Source of the DNA: Streptomyces sp. NBC_01439
Lineage (GTDB): Bacteria > Actinomycetota > Actinomycetes > Streptomycetales > Streptomycetaceae
Assembly (NCBI RefSeq): GCF_036227605.1
Contig: NZ_CP109487.1
Coordinates: 9,225,001-9,289,000, forward strand
Length of the DNA: 64,000 nucleotides
Reading direction: 5' to 3'
The notes beneath the pieces are model-generated. The model was not told where the DNA came from, made no database searches, and saw only the letters and a list, made by a program, of their open reading frames with translations. Position 1 is the first letter of the stretch. Each line of letters opens with the position of its first letter. Made by a program: the position numbers and the translations under genes. This document shows, one piece after another, positions 8,275 through 17,268 of this stretch.

Positions 8275-9030
8275 ACTCTGACGTTGGGTTCCCCCGCCTC
8301 ATAGCGCAACCGATCCCTTGGAATCGATCATCTACTGCTGTGACCGGGAAGGTTCGCCGGGCTGGGTGGTCGGGCCGCGGCGGGCGGCCCAGGTGTGGTC
8401 GATGCCTTTGCGGCGCCGTTTGGTCCGCACATCTGGTCGTCGCCGACGGAGTAGCAGACGTGGAAGCAGGTGATGCCGTGGGTGCGCCGGTAGGCGATCG
8501 GGGTTGGTTTGGCGTTGAAGTCGAGGTCCGGGGGCTCCTTCCAGGTTCTGGTCGGCGAGGACCGCACTGCGGCCCGGCTGCTGGTTACTGGGCGCCCCCG
8601 ATGCCGTGCATCTGCCTCAGCGCGCCCGTGCGTCGTTGACGGGCACGGCGACGGCCAAGTGTTCGACCGTCCAGTACTCCTCCTCAACCCGCAGCTTGTC
8701 TGAGGAGGTCGGCCGCGTTGCAGTGGTCCTCGCGGCCGGCGTGCCGGCGCGCGGGCTGGAGGTGCCGGTCGCCTACGGAATCGTGGTGGTGCCCGGTTTT
8801 GGGTCGGAGTCGACCGTGGGGCGGGTGGGTCGTGGTCTCGGGGGGACGGTCGCGGCGAGCTTCGGGCTGGAACTCACTACGGTTGCGATCACGCTGAGCG
8901 TCAACGCGGTGAACCATCTGGATCTCAAAGACTCGCTTCCTGGGCGAGTTGAGGATTCGGAACGAAGAGCGGTGACGGCGCTCCAGTTCGGCGAAGGGCA
9001 GGTCATGCAGGGCACCGAAGATCGTCAACG
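8275..9030. other. IS-derived or decayed sequence without an intact gene
   Basis: Short coding-like fragments occur on both strands (for example DKLRVEEEYWTVEHLAV on minus near 8640-8705 and a GC3-rich plus-strand run about 8730-8960), but no continuous frame, start or recognisable domain. It looks like degraded genes flanking the transposase relic. Confidence 0.35.
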
Positions 9031-9048
9031 AAGATGAGAAGAGGGCAA

Positions 9049-9933
9049 ATGCGTGCAATGAGGATGAGGGCCAGTGGGGCTGCCGCATTGGCATTGATGC
9101 TGACATCGCCTGCGGGAGTTGCCTTGGCAGCGCAGACCGCGGGTCCGCCGGCCCCTTCACCACCCGTGGGGGCGCAGTTATCGGCCCGCCCCGGTGAGAG
9201 GCTCACGTTTGCGGTGGGCTCGTACCTGCCGGGGATGAACGGAAACTGGGTAAGTTCTGAGATCTTCATTGAGCACGGGACGCTGAGGATGAACGATCCG
9301 GTCATCAGCGCCGTGGCCACCGTGGCATGTGACGCCCGACCAGGTGTCTACCCGGTCGAGCGGTCGGGGCCCGGCGGGCCCACCAAAGGCGCCAAGGGCG
9401 ATGTCTGGGTGACCGTCAAGGTCGCGGACATCGACGAGAGCGAACGCACGGCGTGCCCCGCGGAAGTGGCGGCCCTTCCCCCGGAGCAGCAGGAGGAGCG
9501 CTGGCCTGCGGGTGACTCCTGGCCGCAGTCGCCCTGGGACGTACGGACTTTCTGGCCGGGCGAGAAAATGACGCCCACGGGCTCGGACGCGGACCTGGGG
9601 TACGGCGACACTCTCACCTCGCCGGGCTTCACCGGGGAGGCCGTCATGAGCGGTGCCAAGGCCGTCCTGACGGCGAAGGCGGTCGTTCGCTGTGACGCCC
9701 AGCCCGGCCTGTTCGAGGTCCGCTGGGTGGGCAGGGACGAGGTCTGGGCCCGCTACCGGGTAGCGCCGATCGACGAGGTGGCCCGCCGGGCGTGTCGGGA
9801 CCAGCAAGCCGCGCTGGCGGGCGGGCAGTCCGCGGGGAGGGCGGCCTGGCTCGTCGGTGCCGCCGCCGCTCTGGCCGCCGCAGGTGCGGGGACCTACGTC
9901 CTGTTCCGGCGCCGCCGCGCCGCCTCCCGTTGA
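9049..9933 (+). CDS. exported, C-terminally membrane-anchored protein of unknown function
   Basis: About 294 aa. Signal peptide with hydrophobic core AALALMLTSPAGVALAA, then a mostly beta extracytoplasmic region containing two related repeats, each with a single Cys pair (VACDARPGVYPVE ... TACP and VVRCDAQPGLFEVRW ... RACRD), a C-terminal transmembrane helix (about residues 265-285) and a basic RRRRAA tail. The repeat pairs suggest two disulphide-bonded domains facing the wall. ATG 9049 is preferred because AGAGGG lies 5 bases upstream; an earlier ATG at 9034 lacks a site. No neighbours in an operon. Confidence 0.8.
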   Translation: MRAMRMRASGAAALALMLTSPAGVALAAQTAGPPAPSPPVGAQLSARPGERLTFAVGSYLPGMNGNWVSSEIFIEHGTLRMNDPVISAVATVACDARPGVYPVERSGPGGPTKGAKGDVWVTVKVADIDESERTACPAEVAALPPEQQEERWPAGDSWPQSPWDVRTFWPGEKMTPTGSDADLGYGDTLTSPGFTGEAVMSGAKAVLTAKAVVRCDAQPGLFEVRWVGRDEVWARYRVAPIDEVARRACRDQQAALAGGQSAGRAAWLVGAAAALAAAGAGTYVLFRRRRAASR

Positions 9934-10271
9934 TCCTCGGAGCGGGGACCGTATGAGCACTACTGCCCGGGAGGGGAGCTCTCCCGGGTGCGGGAGGCCC
10001 TTGCTTGCCCTTCGGGCTCGACGGGACGGCGTGGTGACGAGCCCCGCGGAGGCCCTGAAGCTCACCGCCGAGCAGACGCGTCGCATCACCGAGGCCGGCA
10101 CCGAGATGGTTGACCGACGCCGCGCGCTCAAGCAGCGATACCTCCACCGGGAACGCCCCGCACCGCATCCGGTGCGGGAGGGCGATCAGCGGGTTCACCG
10201 CCCCGAGCACCCGGGCCGCCCCATCGGTCTCTCTGTCGGCGACGGCTGAACTCGGACCCTCTGACGGCGTA
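9934..10271. other. two opposed gene fragments abutting the IS21 element
   Basis: Plus strand about 10030-10140 (SPAEALKLTAEQTRRITEAG onward) has strong coding bias and an amphipathic helix, and minus strand about 10280-10135 (TDGAARVLGAVNPLIALPHR) also reads like protein. Neither has a start or full domain. These are scraps brought together by rearrangement next to the insertion sequence. Confidence 0.3.
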
Positions 10272-10338
10272 TCAAAAGTGACCCACTTGGTGATCTTCAT
10301 CTGACTCTGACCTTGGTGATCAAGGTCAGGAGGGAAGG

Positions 10339-11586
10339 GTGATCCTCGTGGAGGACTGGGCAGAGATCCGCCGGCTGCATCGGGCCGAGCGGATGCCGAT
10401 CCGGGCAATCGCCCGGCATCTGGGGATCTCGAGGAACACGGTCAAGCGGGCTCTGGCCACGGACCGGCCACCGAAGTACGAGCGTGCGGTGAAGGGCTCG
10501 GCGGTCGACGCGGTCGAGGTGCAGATCCGTGAGCTTCTGCGGGAGACCCCGACGATGCCGGCGACGGTGATCGCGGAGCGGATCGGCTGGGACCGCGGGA
10601 TGACGATCCTCAAAGACCGGGTGCGCGAGCTCCGGCCGGCCTATGTTCCGGTCGACCCGGTCTCGCGGACGGTTTATCGGCCCGGCGAGCTGGCCCAGTG
10701 CGACCTGTGGTTTCCCGAGGCGGACATTCCGCTGGGCTATGGGCAGTGCGGGCGGATGCCGGTGCTGGTGATGGTCTCCGGCTACTCGCGGGTGATCACC
10801 GCGAGGATGCTGCCCTCGAGGCGGACCGGGGACCTGATCGACGGGCACTGGCGGCTGCTGACCGAGTGGGGTGCGGTGCCCAAGACGCTGGTCTGGGACA
10901 ACGAGGCCGGCGTCGGCCGCGGCCGCCCGACCTCCGAGTTCGCCGCGTTCGCGGGCCTGCTCGCCACGAAGATCTACTTGTGCCGACCTCGCGATCCAGA
11001 AGCGAAGGGCCTGGTCGAGAGGGCGAACGGCTACCTGGAGACCTCGTTCCTGCCCGGCCGCCACTTCAGCGGCCCGGACGATTTCAACAGCCAGCTGACG
11101 GCCTGGCTGAAGGTCGCCAACCGCAGGATCCACCGCACCCTCGGCGCCCGCCCGGCCGACCGATGGGAAGCCGACCGGGCCCAGATGCTGACCCTCCCGG
11201 CCGCCGACCCGCCGACCTGGTGGCGGTTCCAGGTCCGCCTCGGCCGCGACCACTACGTCCGCGTCGACACCTGCGACTACTCCGTCGACCCGGCCGCGAT
11301 CGGCCACCAGGTCACCGTCCTGTCCGACAACGAAAAGGTGATCGTCCTGGCCGCGGGCGGGGAGATCGTCGCAGAACACACCCGCTGCTGGGCCCGCCAC
11401 CAGACCATCACCGACCCCCAGCACGCCGAAACCGGCCGGATCATGCGCCGAGAACACCACCACCAGCGGCCCACCGGTCACATCCGGTCCGTCGATTCCG
11501 GCCCGCTGGTCGAAGTCGAACAACGCGAGCTTGGCACCTACGACCGTCTGTTCACCGTGATCGACGGTGGAAGAGAGGTGATCTGA
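10339..11586 (+). CDS. istA: IS21-family transposase IstA
   Basis: 415 aa. N-terminal helix-turn-helix (PIRAIARHLGISRNTVKRAL, residues 20-39) binds the terminal repeats; the rve/DDE domain has D122 in QCDLWF, the second Asp in LVWDNEAGVG and the Glu in PEAKGLVERANGYLE; a beta-barrel-like C-terminal domain follows. GTG start with AGGAGGGAAGG just upstream. One base separates its stop from the istB ATG, so translation is probably coupled. No frame disruption, so the element may be active. Confidence 0.96.
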   Translation: MILVEDWAEIRRLHRAERMPIRAIARHLGISRNTVKRALATDRPPKYERAVKGSAVDAVEVQIRELLRETPTMPATVIAERIGWDRGMTILKDRVRELRPAYVPVDPVSRTVYRPGELAQCDLWFPEADIPLGYGQCGRMPVLVMVSGYSRVITARMLPSRRTGDLIDGHWRLLTEWGAVPKTLVWDNEAGVGRGRPTSEFAAFAGLLATKIYLCRPRDPEAKGLVERANGYLETSFLPGRHFSGPDDFNSQLTAWLKVANRRIHRTLGARPADRWEADRAQMLTLPAADPPTWWRFQVRLGRDHYVRVDTCDYSVDPAAIGHQVTVLSDNEKVIVLAAGGEIVAEHTRCWARHQTITDPQHAETGRIMRREHHHQRPTGHIRSVDSGPLVEVEQRELGTYDRLFTVIDGGREVI

Positions 11587-11587
11587 C

Positions 11588-12430
11588 ATGCCCCGCACCA
11601 CCATCGCCGACACCACCGAGGACACCACCGCCGCTTCGGCTGGAGTGAACCGGCGGACCGGGCAGCAGACCGCCTCCGACCTGGCCTTCCTCGCCCGCGC
11701 GATGAAAGCCCCCGCACTCTTGGATGCCGCGGGCCGACTGGAGGAACGGGCCCGCAAGGAATCCTGGACCCACACCGAATACCTCGTCGCCTGCCTCCAG
11801 CGGGAGGTATCCGCCCGGGAATCCCACGGCGGCGAAGCGAGAGTACGGGCGGCGCGTTTCCCCGCGGTCAAGACCCTGGAGGAACTCGATGTCACCCACC
11901 TGCGCGGCCTGACGCGCCAGCAGCTGGCGCATCTGGGCACGCTGGACTTCATCGCGGGCAAGGAGAACGTCGTCTTCCTCGGCCCGCCCGGCACCGGCAA
12001 GACCCACCTGGCCACCGGACTTGCGGTCCGGGCCTGCCAGGCCGGTCACCGCGTCGCGTTCGCCACCGCGGCCGAGTGGGTCGACCGCCTGGCCGATGCC
12101 CACCACACCGGCCGCCTGGCCGACGAACTCACCCGACTCGGACGCTATCCGCTGATCGTGGTGGACGAGGTGGGATACATCCCCTTCGAGGCCGAAGCCG
12201 CGAATCTGTTCTTCCAGCTCGTCTCGAACAGATACGAACGCGCGTCCGTGATCGTCACCAGCAACAAGCCCTTCGGACGCTGGGGAGAAGTCTTCGGCGA
12301 CGAGACTGTCGCCGCCGCCATGATCGACCGCCTCGTCCACCACGCCGAGGTCCACTCCCTCAAGGGAGACTCCTACCGCATGAAAGGACGAGAACTCGGC
12401 CGCGTTCCCACCGTCAACGACAACGACTGA
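11588..12430 (+). CDS. istB: IS21-family ATPase helper IstB
   Basis: 280 aa AAA+ ATPase related to DnaC: Walker A GPPGTGKTHL, Walker B LIVVDEVGY, sensor-like SVIVTSNKPF and the C-terminal IDRLVHHAEV / GDSYRMKGRE landmarks of IstB. It selects target DNA and activates IstA. The N-terminal 40 residues are Thr/Ala-rich. Ends 50 bp before the right terminus. Confidence 0.96.
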   Translation: MPRTTIADTTEDTTAASAGVNRRTGQQTASDLAFLARAMKAPALLDAAGRLEERARKESWTHTEYLVACLQREVSARESHGGEARVRAARFPAVKTLEELDVTHLRGLTRQQLAHLGTLDFIAGKENVVFLGPPGTGKTHLATGLAVRACQAGHRVAFATAAEWVDRLADAHHTGRLADELTRLGRYPLIVVDEVGYIPFEAEAANLFFQLVSNRYERASVIVTSNKPFGRWGEVFGDETVAAAMIDRLVHHAEVHSLKGDSYRMKGRELGRVPTVNDND

Positions 12431-12485
12431 ACCGACACCAGCGGGTCACTTTTCAACCGGCCAAACTGGTCCACTTTTCAGCCGA

Positions 12486-12760
12486 CGCCGACACTCTCTC
12501 TTGAAGGCGGCGTTGAAGCTTCCGCGGCGGCGTTGTCCGCGCTGGACCCGACCGTGCCAGTGCTCTGCCGGCCCCCCGCTGAACTGCAGATCTCAGCGAA
12601 GGCACTGCTGACGAGCTCGGTTCGCACGTGTTCGGGGATCGCCCACCCGGCGAGTTGGTGTGGGGCGAGGCCGATGATGGTCGCGATGCAGAACGGCTTC
12701 GAGCCGCTGACCGGCAGGTTGTGATGTCGGCAGTAAGGCGAAGGCCACATGCGCCGTCCG
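12486..12760 (-). pseudogene. IS3-family OrfB transposase remnant cut by the IS21 element
   Basis: The minus strand encodes pieces typical of IS3 integrase-like transposases: IATIIGLAPHQLAGWAIPEH followed by VRTELVSSAF, and TGTVGSSADNAAAE followed by an (F)NAAFKRE equivalent. The order is right but the segment between is shortened and frames shift. It ends at the right terminus of the IS21 element. Confidence 0.7.
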
Positions 12761-12814
12761 ACGCGGTCGGAGCACCGGGCGGTTCCGGCGGCGGCGCGGA
12801 ACCGGTGCGGCCGC

Positions 12815-13666
12815 CTACCGGCCCAGGGCGCCGCGCAGGGTGATCCCGTACCGGGTGCGCAGCCGGCGCATCTCCCAGAAGGAGAGGGCGGTCACCGACA
12901 GGGGTGCTCCGGCGAGAAAGAGGAACCACACGCTTTGTGGGGCGTTGACCGGTGGCCCGTCGATGGCTTGGAGGACCGACATCGCCACGATGACGACCGG
13001 GGACAGCAGGGGCGGCAGCACCTCGTGGACGTCAGCGGTCCGGAATGAGTGGTGGACGCACAGCACCGAGGACGTCAGGACGAAGGGCAGCAGGAAGAGG
13101 GAGGCCATCCCGGTGAGCAGGCTCAGGAGGAAGCCGACGTCGCCGGCTCCTCCGAACAGCCGGTCGTGCAGGTCGGGCCTGAAGGAGAAGGCCAGCAGGG
13201 CCGCCGCTCCGAAGAGGACGCCGAACGCCGTCAGCGGGCCGGGCAGCCGCCGGCGGTACCGGCTGCGCAGCGGCGGCCGGGCCGCGAGCACGAAGGCGCC
13301 GACCGCCAGTGGTCCCACGACCATCAGCACGGCGGCGGCGATCAGCACCTCGGTGAGCTTGTCGTTGATTACGTCCTCGGCCCCCTGGCGCAGCGAGTAC
13401 GCGTAGAACAGCCAGGCCGTGGCACCCAGGCCGATGCAGGTACGGGCCACCTGGGTCCCGGAGATGGCGGGGTCGGCCAGCCGGTCCTCGCGTCCCGGCC
13501 GCTGGAAACGGGCGGCCGTGACGAAGGGAGCCATCAGCACCGTCACACAGCCGTGGCGCGGCGCCTGCTCCCGGTCCGCCGGTGGCGTCCCGTACGGTCC
13601 GGCGTCGGCCCGTCCCGCCCGAGGCCAGCCGTCCGGCTGCTGCTCGTACCCGTCCCGCCGCGCCAT
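12815..13666 (-). CDS. polytopic membrane protein of unknown function
   Basis: 283 aa from ATG 13666, preceded by GGGAG. A 90-residue hydrophilic, Pro/Gly-rich N-terminus is followed by about six hydrophobic segments (TCIGLGATAWLFYAYSL; VLIAAAVLMVVGPLAVGAFV; FGVLFGAAALLAFSF; FLLSLLTGMASLFLLPFVL; PVVIVAMSVLQAI; SVWFLFLAGAPLSVTAL). No transporter or enzyme motif is seen. Monocistronic by context. Upstream in-frame sequence is not coding-like. Confidence 0.75.
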   Translation of the reverse strand: MARRDGYEQQPDGWPRAGRADAGPYGTPPADREQAPRHGCVTVLMAPFVTAARFQRPGREDRLADPAISGTQVARTCIGLGATAWLFYAYSLRQGAEDVINDKLTEVLIAAAVLMVVGPLAVGAFVLAARPPLRSRYRRRLPGPLTAFGVLFGAAALLAFSFRPDLHDRLFGGAGDVGFLLSLLTGMASLFLLPFVLTSSVLCVHHSFRTADVHEVLPPLLSPVVIVAMSVLQAIDGPPVNAPQSVWFLFLAGAPLSVTALSFWEMRRLRTRYGITLRGALGR

Positions 13667-14405
13667 GCAGCGCTCCCGTCCCCCGAGTTGATCAAGATCG
13701 AGAGGGGACTGTACCGGGCGCCTTCCGTCCCCCGGGCGCCGGGTCCGCACCCGGGGCGCCCGCGTACTGACTGAGGCATCGCTTCTTTTGGTGTGATCGC
13801 CTACATGTGGTCGAGCCGCCGCGCCGCGGCCTCCTTGCCGACGGCCGTTCACCGAACGCGCCAACGCCTCACACGCCTCACAAGAGATTGAGCACGCCCA
13901 CATCCCTGCGCGCCTCCGGTGTGGGAAACCTCCTCGACTGACACCACACCGTCAACGCCGCCGGGCCCTTGCTCCACTGGAGACAGGGGGCCTGCAGCCA
14001 GGAAACATCACCGCTGGCCCTTCGGGGCCGCGGCTGCCGATCACGGCCTCTGCCAGTCACCAGAGGTGGCTGCGCGGCGGGGCTGTTGTCGATCGGGATT
14101 TCGTTCACCCGCTCCTGGGTGGTTGCGAGGTTCGGGGTCGTGCCGGCGGGTGCGTACGCGAAGCCGTTCCGTTCCTCCAGGACGCGGGGCTCGTTGGGGC
14201 GGAGGTGGCTGGCGCCGCCGCGGCACGCGGGTTCACCCGCTTGAACCGGCCTGCGATCCGGGCCATGGCTTGGTCGAAAAACGCCAGCCAACGGGCGGCG
14301 TCAATGCCGTGACCCGCGGCCATCGCATGATCTTCGGGAGTTCACACGACCCCCGTCGTTCGGCGGTTTCCAGGCGCCGTTGCCGTTCCCACCCGGCCCC
14401 CGTGA
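13667..14405. other. gene-poor stretch with a transposase relic
   Basis: Apart from the relic at about 13990-14323 nothing with coding bias is present. Confidence 0.35.
13990..14323 (-). pseudogene. IS701-like transposase fragment
   Basis: On the minus strand MAAGHGIDAARWLAFFDQAM and ARIAGRFKRVNPR in one frame, then ERNGFAYAPAGTTP in another, resemble the start of IS701-type transposases (RIAGRFxRxEPR ... RKNGWxLAExAG). It is frameshifted and lacks the catalytic region. Confidence 0.5.
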
Positions 14406-14410
14406 CACCG

Positions 14411-14451
14411 GTACAGCAGCCCGCTGCACACCGATCGGCGGGCTGCTGTAC
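14411..14451 (-). terminator. strong hairpin terminator of the CocE-type hydrolase gene
   Basis: GTACAGCAGCCCGC (14411-14424) pairs perfectly with GCGGGCTGCTGTAC (14438-14451), a 14-bp stem with a 13-base loop, 22 bp beyond the stop at 14473. No T tract, as is usual in streptomycetes. Confidence 0.8.
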
Positions 14452-14472
14452 GGGCACTGGAGCCGTGGGGTA

Positions 14473-16278
14473 TCAGCCCAGCGGCAGCTCCAGCCGGGCC
14501 TCGCTCCCGCTCACTGAGCTGACCGTGGTGGTGGTGAGGGCGGGGAGGTCGGAGCCAGCGTAGGAGTACAGCGGGTCACGGCTGTTGATCACCAGGCAGA
14601 GGCGGTGCCCGACCGGCAGGTCGTAGGAGACGGCCTGGAGGAACCAGACGATGGCGGTGTCGGCCTTCGGGGTCAGGTCGGTGGCCGTGTACGGCTCGTG
14701 GGTGATGATCCGGGCGGTGCCGTCCGGGGCGACGTCGTACAGGTACGCGATCACCGTGGCGGCGTCGACGTTGCTGCGCACGGTGAGCCGCACGGTGGCG
14801 GCGCCCCGGATCCGGCGGGCCACCTCACCGGAGCCGGTCAGCGGGTCGGTCGACCAGACCAGCAGCTGGTCGCGCTCGAACTTCGCGGGCTCGTACGCCT
14901 TGGGGTTGCCGAACCACTCCTGCTGCCCGGTCTTGAGCAGCTCGCCCGCGACGGAGGCGGTCAGGGCGCCGGCTTCGAAGTCCCGCGACCACCCGGCGGT
15001 CGGCTTGTCGGTCAGCGCGCCGTCTCCACTGTCGCCGGTGCCGGTGAGGTACCAGGCCTCGCTGCCGGTGGTGGCCTCGTGCCAGGACGCGTACGTCTCG
15101 CGGCGCGCCGGGGCGGTGATCAGGTGGGTGCCGCCCGAGTTGGCGACCGTCCGGTAGGTGAACATGCTCTGGCTGTTCACCGCCGGCCAGTTCGGTACGT
15201 CGTTGTCGACGCCGAGCAGATGGTGGTCAAGCCACTCGTAGGCCTCCCGCGTCGGCACCGCCAGCCCGGGGAACGGCGCACCGAGCACCAGCCCGGCCAG
15301 GCCGGGGCCCTCGGGGGCGCCGTGGTCGCCGATCCACAGGTTCAGCCGCTTCGGCACGGTGAGCCGCTCGAAGAGGTCGAGCACCGGGTTGACCGGGAAC
15401 AGCGTCTCGTGCCAGGTGTTCGAGATGAACGTCGGGATGCCCCGCGCGTTCGTCTGGTCGACGTACGTCTCTGGGGAGCGCTCAGTGCCCCACGCGATCA
15501 CTTCGTCGAGGTTCCGGCCGCTCATGAAGTCCTTGAGGACCTGCTGGGCCCTTTCGTCGAACTTCTCCTCCAGCGGGCCACCGGTGAAGTCGATCAGCGC
15601 CTGCACGGCCTCCAGGTGCCGGGTGCCGTTGTTGTACAGACTGGTGGCGAGGTTCCCCCAGGTGCTCAGCGCGACCACGGCGTCGACCCGGCCGGCCGGG
15701 TCGTGCGCGGCGACCAGTTGGCTGATCCCGGAGCCGTAGGACTCGCCGAGGAAGCCGATCCGGCTGGGCTCGAGGGACTGCTGCGCGTAGTCGATCACGT
15801 ACGAGCCGTCGGCCCAGTCGTTGGGCCCGGCCACGTCGACGAAGCCTTCGGAGGTCGACGGCCAGCCCTCGATGCCGATGCCGCGCGGCGAGTAGGCGAG
15901 CACGTGGTAGCCGCGCTGCGCCAGCTTGAGGTACGCGTAGAGGAAGGGCAGCCAGCCGTACGGGTTCCAGCCGGCGGGCACGATCACCACGGGGTGCGGG
16001 GCGTCGTCCTTCAGCTTGATCCTGAATGCCGACAGCCGGACACCGTCGTGCGTGGTGATGCGGGGGAGTGCGATCGTGGCGATCCGCTTCACCTCGGCCA
16101 CCAGCTCCGAGAGCTCCGGCGGGAGTTCGAGGCCCTCCTCGCCCTGAAGGGAGGCGAGCAGTGCCCGGGACACGTCGACGACGGCCTGGCTGACGGTGTG
16201 GCCTGGGCCCCAGATGCCGTTGGTGGCGATGTCGGTGAGCGTCGCTTCGGTGACCGACGGAGTCGGGTCACTGGTCAT
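14473..16278 (-). CDS. CocE/NonD-family (X-Pro dipeptidyl-peptidase S15-like) hydrolase
   Basis: 601 aa from ATG 16278 (AAGGTGG upstream). The alpha/beta hydrolase core shows the nucleophile motif GESYGSG with Ser180, the oxyanion Tyr region around NPYGWLPFLY, and a late Asp/His region (NLWIGDHGAPEG). The C-terminal jelly-roll domain typical of S15/CocE enzymes occupies about residues 440-601 (RIRGAATVRLTVRSN; HRLCLVINSRDPLYSYAG). Such enzymes cleave acyl or peptide bonds; the substrate cannot be read from sequence. No signal peptide. Single gene with its own terminator. Confidence 0.9.
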   Translation of the reverse strand: MTSDPTPSVTEATLTDIATNGIWGPGHTVSQAVVDVSRALLASLQGEEGLELPPELSELVAEVKRIATIALPRITTHDGVRLSAFRIKLKDDAPHPVVIVPAGWNPYGWLPFLYAYLKLAQRGYHVLAYSPRGIGIEGWPSTSEGFVDVAGPNDWADGSYVIDYAQQSLEPSRIGFLGESYGSGISQLVAAHDPAGRVDAVVALSTWGNLATSLYNNGTRHLEAVQALIDFTGGPLEEKFDERAQQVLKDFMSGRNLDEVIAWGTERSPETYVDQTNARGIPTFISNTWHETLFPVNPVLDLFERLTVPKRLNLWIGDHGAPEGPGLAGLVLGAPFPGLAVPTREAYEWLDHHLLGVDNDVPNWPAVNSQSMFTYRTVANSGGTHLITAPARRETYASWHEATTGSEAWYLTGTGDSGDGALTDKPTAGWSRDFEAGALTASVAGELLKTGQQEWFGNPKAYEPAKFERDQLLVWSTDPLTGSGEVARRIRGAATVRLTVRSNVDAATVIAYLYDVAPDGTARIITHEPYTATDLTPKADTAIVWFLQAVSYDLPVGHRLCLVINSRDPLYSYAGSDLPALTTTTVSSVSGSEARLELPLG

Positions 16279-16850
16279 TCGGAACCACCTTCTCTGTGAA
16301 CGGATGCCGATCGGCACCATGATCAGATCAGAGGGAGCCGGAATGACACGTCATCAACATTCACCGGAGCTAGTGATGTTGTTGCGATGTGGGATATCGC
16401 GCGCCCCGGCTACGCCACGCACTACATACTTGGCGCCCCACTGCGCCGCCCGCAGAATTCTGGAGCGCATGCTCCACGAATGGCATCCGACAGTCCGCTG
16501 AACCTACTGCGTTGCCGCGCACAGCACGCTCGATGACTTCACTTCAGCCCGAGATCACGAAGTCACACTGGAGTATTAGCCGAGCCCGGGCAAACACGGG
16601 CCCGTCGGGTAGCGGTGCAGGGTCGGGCGTTTGGCCTCGGCTTTCGGCGTGAGGTTCACGGTCGTCTCGAACCTGGCACCGTTGGGCGGATTCGAGCGCG
16701 GCCGCCTTTTGGCCCCGGACGTACGGGGCGAGACGCCTTTCTGCCGCTGGAGTGGCCGGCTCATGTGACGTGCGAGTCCTGATCACCAAGCAGCAGGTCG
16801 GGGTGCGCATCGGCCACGGTCACGATCCCCGGTCCAGTGTCGGTGGCATG
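16279..16850. other. mostly gene-free, with one possible short frame
   Basis: Contains the hydrolase promoter region, somewhat AT-richer around 16320-16400, and a minus-strand frame with good codon bias at 16576-16764; nothing else supported. Confidence 0.3.
16576..16764 (-). CDS. possible 62-aa hypothetical protein or gene relic
   Basis: The frame has GC-rich third positions throughout (GARFETTVNLTPKAEAKRPT...) and is basic, but lacks a good ribosome-binding site and any recognised domain. It may be the 3' part of a truncated gene. Confidence 0.25.
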   Translation of the reverse strand: MSRPLQRQKGVSPRTSGAKRRPRSNPPNGARFETTVNLTPKAEAKRPTLHRYPTGPCLPGLG

Positions 16851-17075
16851 TCAGCCGATGAGGGTGCGCAGGAAGGGCACGCTGCCTCCGGCACTGAGGA
16901 GCCCGGCGAGAACCGCGCCGGCGGCCGGGGTGCCGCTGAGGAACGTGAGGCCACCGACGACCAGGCCGATGACGAACCCTGCCAAGAGGATGATGGCGGT
17001 GTGCTGACTCACGAAGGGGTCGTTCTGCATCGGCTCGGGCTGGTTCGGCGGGGTAGGCGTAGATGTTGAACTCAC
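16851..17075 (-). CDS. small membrane protein, two transmembrane helices
   Basis: 74 aa from GTG 17075 with GGAG 8 bases upstream. A short Pro/Thr-rich cytoplasmic start is followed by HTAIILLAGFVIGLVVGGLTF and AGAVLAGLLSAGGSVPF as two hydrophobic helices. The Gly-rich helices resemble small holin-like or stress-related membrane proteins of streptomycetes, but no family is certain. Divergent from the sigma-factor gene. Confidence 0.65.
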   Translation of the reverse strand: MSSTSTPTPPNQPEPMQNDPFVSQHTAIILLAGFVIGLVVGGLTFLSGTPAAGAVLAGLLSAGGSVPFLRTLIG

Positions 17076-17268
17076 TGACTGCTCCAGCGGTGTTGGTGGT
17101 CGGACGCCTGCTCCTACGTCGCGTCCGGCCCGGGACCCCACGGATTGATTCGAGTTGGTTCGAGTCCCCCACGGCTTCCGGGAAATCTTGAAAGGATGCG
17201 TGGGGTATCCGCGTGCGACGCACATACAAGAAATGGCCGCACGACGACAGGACAGGAAGGGAGAGGAC

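Larger units (their letters stand above)
10272..12480 (+). mobile_element. intact IS21-family insertion sequence
   Basis: 2.2 kb element with istA and istB in tandem. Left end TCAAAAGTGACCCACTTGG (10272-10290); right end, as reverse complement, TGAAAAGTGGACCAGTTTGG (12461-12480), with a second internal copy TGAAAAGTGACCC ending at about 12456, the multiple-terminal-repeat design of IS21. No matching target duplication is seen. The right end lies inside an IS3 transposase remnant, while the left flank is unrelated, so one side was later deleted or rearranged. Confidence 0.9.

Noticed and set aside
10297-12015. 572-aa open frame on the minus strand opposite istA/istB
   Set aside because: It is the GC-rich antisense shadow of the IS21 genes; it has no start signal or domain of its own.
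10272-12480. Target-site duplication of the IS21 element
   Set aside because: The flanks GGCGTA and GCCGACG do not match over 4-8 bases.
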